Assembly: GCA_900318995.1 (NCBI GenBank)
Contig: ONMR01000005.1
Span: 1-64,000, forward strand
DNA: 64,000 nt
Reading direction: 5' to 3'
DNA from: an uncultured Prevotellaceae bacterium
GTDB taxonomy: Bacteria; Bacteroidota; Bacteroidia; Bacteroidales; Bacteroidaceae
Positions within the stretch are counted from its first letter, which is position 1. Every line of letters starts with the position of its first letter. Both the position numbers and the translations under genes were made by a program. Of this stretch, positions 63,110 through 64,000 are shown piece after piece. The notes beneath the pieces are model-generated. The model searched no databases and was not told the origin of the DNA. It worked only from the letters and a program-made list of their open reading frames with translations.

Positions 63110-64000
63110 ATGAGAAAGACTTTGTTTTGTGTTTTGATGGCAGGTTTTGCTTTGGCATCCTGCATTGGTGATGATTCAATTGAACCTCAAAGATCAAACC
63201 AGTATGATATTGACGGCGCTCTTATAGTTCACGTTTCCATTCCAGCTAAGATTAAGAATCCCGAGTCGGGCATTCGGTTCGGCGACGGTCGTGAGGTGTA
63301 TCTGATCAATACTGACAGGTTCGCTGTGGCGTGCGATAAATTCGGCAAAATGCAGGTTCTCGAGCCGACGCGCATATCGGCCGATAGTCTGTCATGCACT
63401 CTTGTGGGCGACGTGACGTTCTACCGTGAGGATAATACTCAGAATGAGATTGTGCTCATACCCGAGCGCAGGGATGTTAACAGCCACTTTAGAATGAGGC
63501 TTTTGTATGGCTGGAGCCAGAGTTCTAAGGGAGTGGAAGGCTTGTACTGCGATTACACCAGGCAGGACGGATCGGCCAGGAAGATGCTTGAAAGCCGATA
63601 TGCCTGGACTTATCTGTCCTTACTAAACCTGAAGGAGGGCGATGAGATTGTGATTCAGGATACTCTGAAGCTGTGGTCGGTTGATTCTGGGCTGGAGATT
63701 GATATGGAGTTCGTCGATGAGGACGGAACGACTCCGGTCAATGGCATAAAGGTCCAGAGTGCTGTTTTGTCCACCGAGTTGGATGGTCTGGTCCGTGAGT
63801 ATCGGATGGATACCAAGAAAAGAGGAAGTCTGAGGATGGGACCTATTGATGGCTCAAAACTCTATGCGTCAATTAATTACAGTCCCGAGGAGACGTATGG
63901 CCGGAAGTCTGATGTTTTCACGCTCACTGCTATTGACAGTACGACATGGGATACTTACAAGGCCAGTTGGACAGTTAATCTGGATAAGTTTGCGGGCGGA
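63110..64000 (+). CDS. Lipoprotein of unknown family (3' truncated)
   Basis: An open frame of 297 codons beginning MRKTLFCVLMAGFALASC (lipobox ALASC, Cys18) and running to the window edge without a stop. The mature part looks beta-rich: IDGALIVHVSIPAKIKNP, TDRFAVACDKFGKM and EIVLIPERRDVNSHFRMRLL, with no recognised domain. It lies 15 bases after the FSMPD lipoprotein. After the first 30 codons the base composition becomes GC-richer than the preceding genes, which may mark the end of the AT-rich accessory block. Confidence 0.65.
   Translation, partial: MRKTLFCVLMAGFALASCIGDDSIEPQRSNQYDIDGALIVHVSIPAKIKNPESGIRFGDGREVYLINTDRFAVACDKFGKMQVLEPTRISADSLSCTLVGDVTFYREDNTQNEIVLIPERRDVNSHFRMRLLYGWSQSSKGVEGLYCDYTRQDGSARKMLESRYAWTYLSLLNLKEGDEIVIQDTLKLWSVDSGLEIDMEFVDEDGTTPVNGIKVQSAVLSTELDGLVREYRMDTKKRGSLRMGPIDGSKLYASINYSPEETYGRKSDVFTLTAIDSTTWDTYKASWTVNLDKFAGG

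Noticed and set aside
1..64000. Insertion sequences, phage genes or CRISPR arrays
   Set aside because: No transposase, integrase or phage structural gene and no regularly spaced repeats were found in any frame.

Overview
The window comes from a Bacteroidales chromosome (phylum Bacteroidota), probably a gut-type member of the Bacteroidaceae/Prevotellaceae. The reasons are the enzyme set (GH97 and exported GH2 glycosidases, Bacteroidota-type LptD and LptC, a DUF3244 protein, a type IX secretion sorting domain), the many lipoproteins, the gene order lysS-gpsA-pgi, and repeated promoter-like TAnnTTTG boxes 25-120 bases before starts. No plasmid, phage, transposase or CRISPR sequence was seen.

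1-3141: the end of a sugar-catabolism cluster (MFS hexuronate-type transporter, aldo/keto reductase, GPH symporter). 3159-12758, all minus strand: folB and nrdJ (B12-dependent ribonucleotide reductase), dnaA with its own promoter and terminator, then an envelope operon of a large multi-membrane protein, a PD40 propeller lipoprotein carrying a CxxCH motif, and a cell-wall amidase. 12890-29728, mostly plus strand: GH2 beta-galactosidase, HD phosphohydrolase, LptD, asnA, ung, a tRNA-Arg(CCG) with a long inverted repeat at its 3' end, a beta-barrel-like protein, GH97, a lipoprotein, lysS-gpsA-pgi and a HAD phosphatase.

29729-34163, minus strand: aroC, a SlyD/FKBP-like isomerase with a cysteine-rich tail, and a DUF4105 protein fused to a phosphodiesterase-fold domain that has lost nearly all its catalytic residues. 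34251-41784, plus strand: coaX and a close-packed envelope operon (outer-membrane protein, TPR protein, LptC, CNNM/CBS protein), then a PpiD/SurA-like foldase. 41885-47023, minus strand: the valine/isoleucine operon ilvD-ilvB-ilvN-ilvC, whose promoter holds a 17-bp palindrome. 47383-51148: secA and a small conserved-looking protein.

51195-64000 is an AT-richer accessory region. It holds a membrane-bound TPR/HTH regulator, an intergenic region with three TGTCCAA-type repeats around a strong promoter, a DUF3244 protein, a small protein joining a YD-repeat-like peptide to a T9SS sorting domain, a 2040-residue exported RHS protein whose AT-rich C-terminal tail carries HEYGH, a small lipoprotein placed like an immunity gene, and three more lipoproteins, the last cut by the window edge. 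The likely novel content lies here, together with the tRNA-linked palindrome and the pseudo-phosphodiesterase fusion. All family calls were made by reading the translated sequence; no database search was run.
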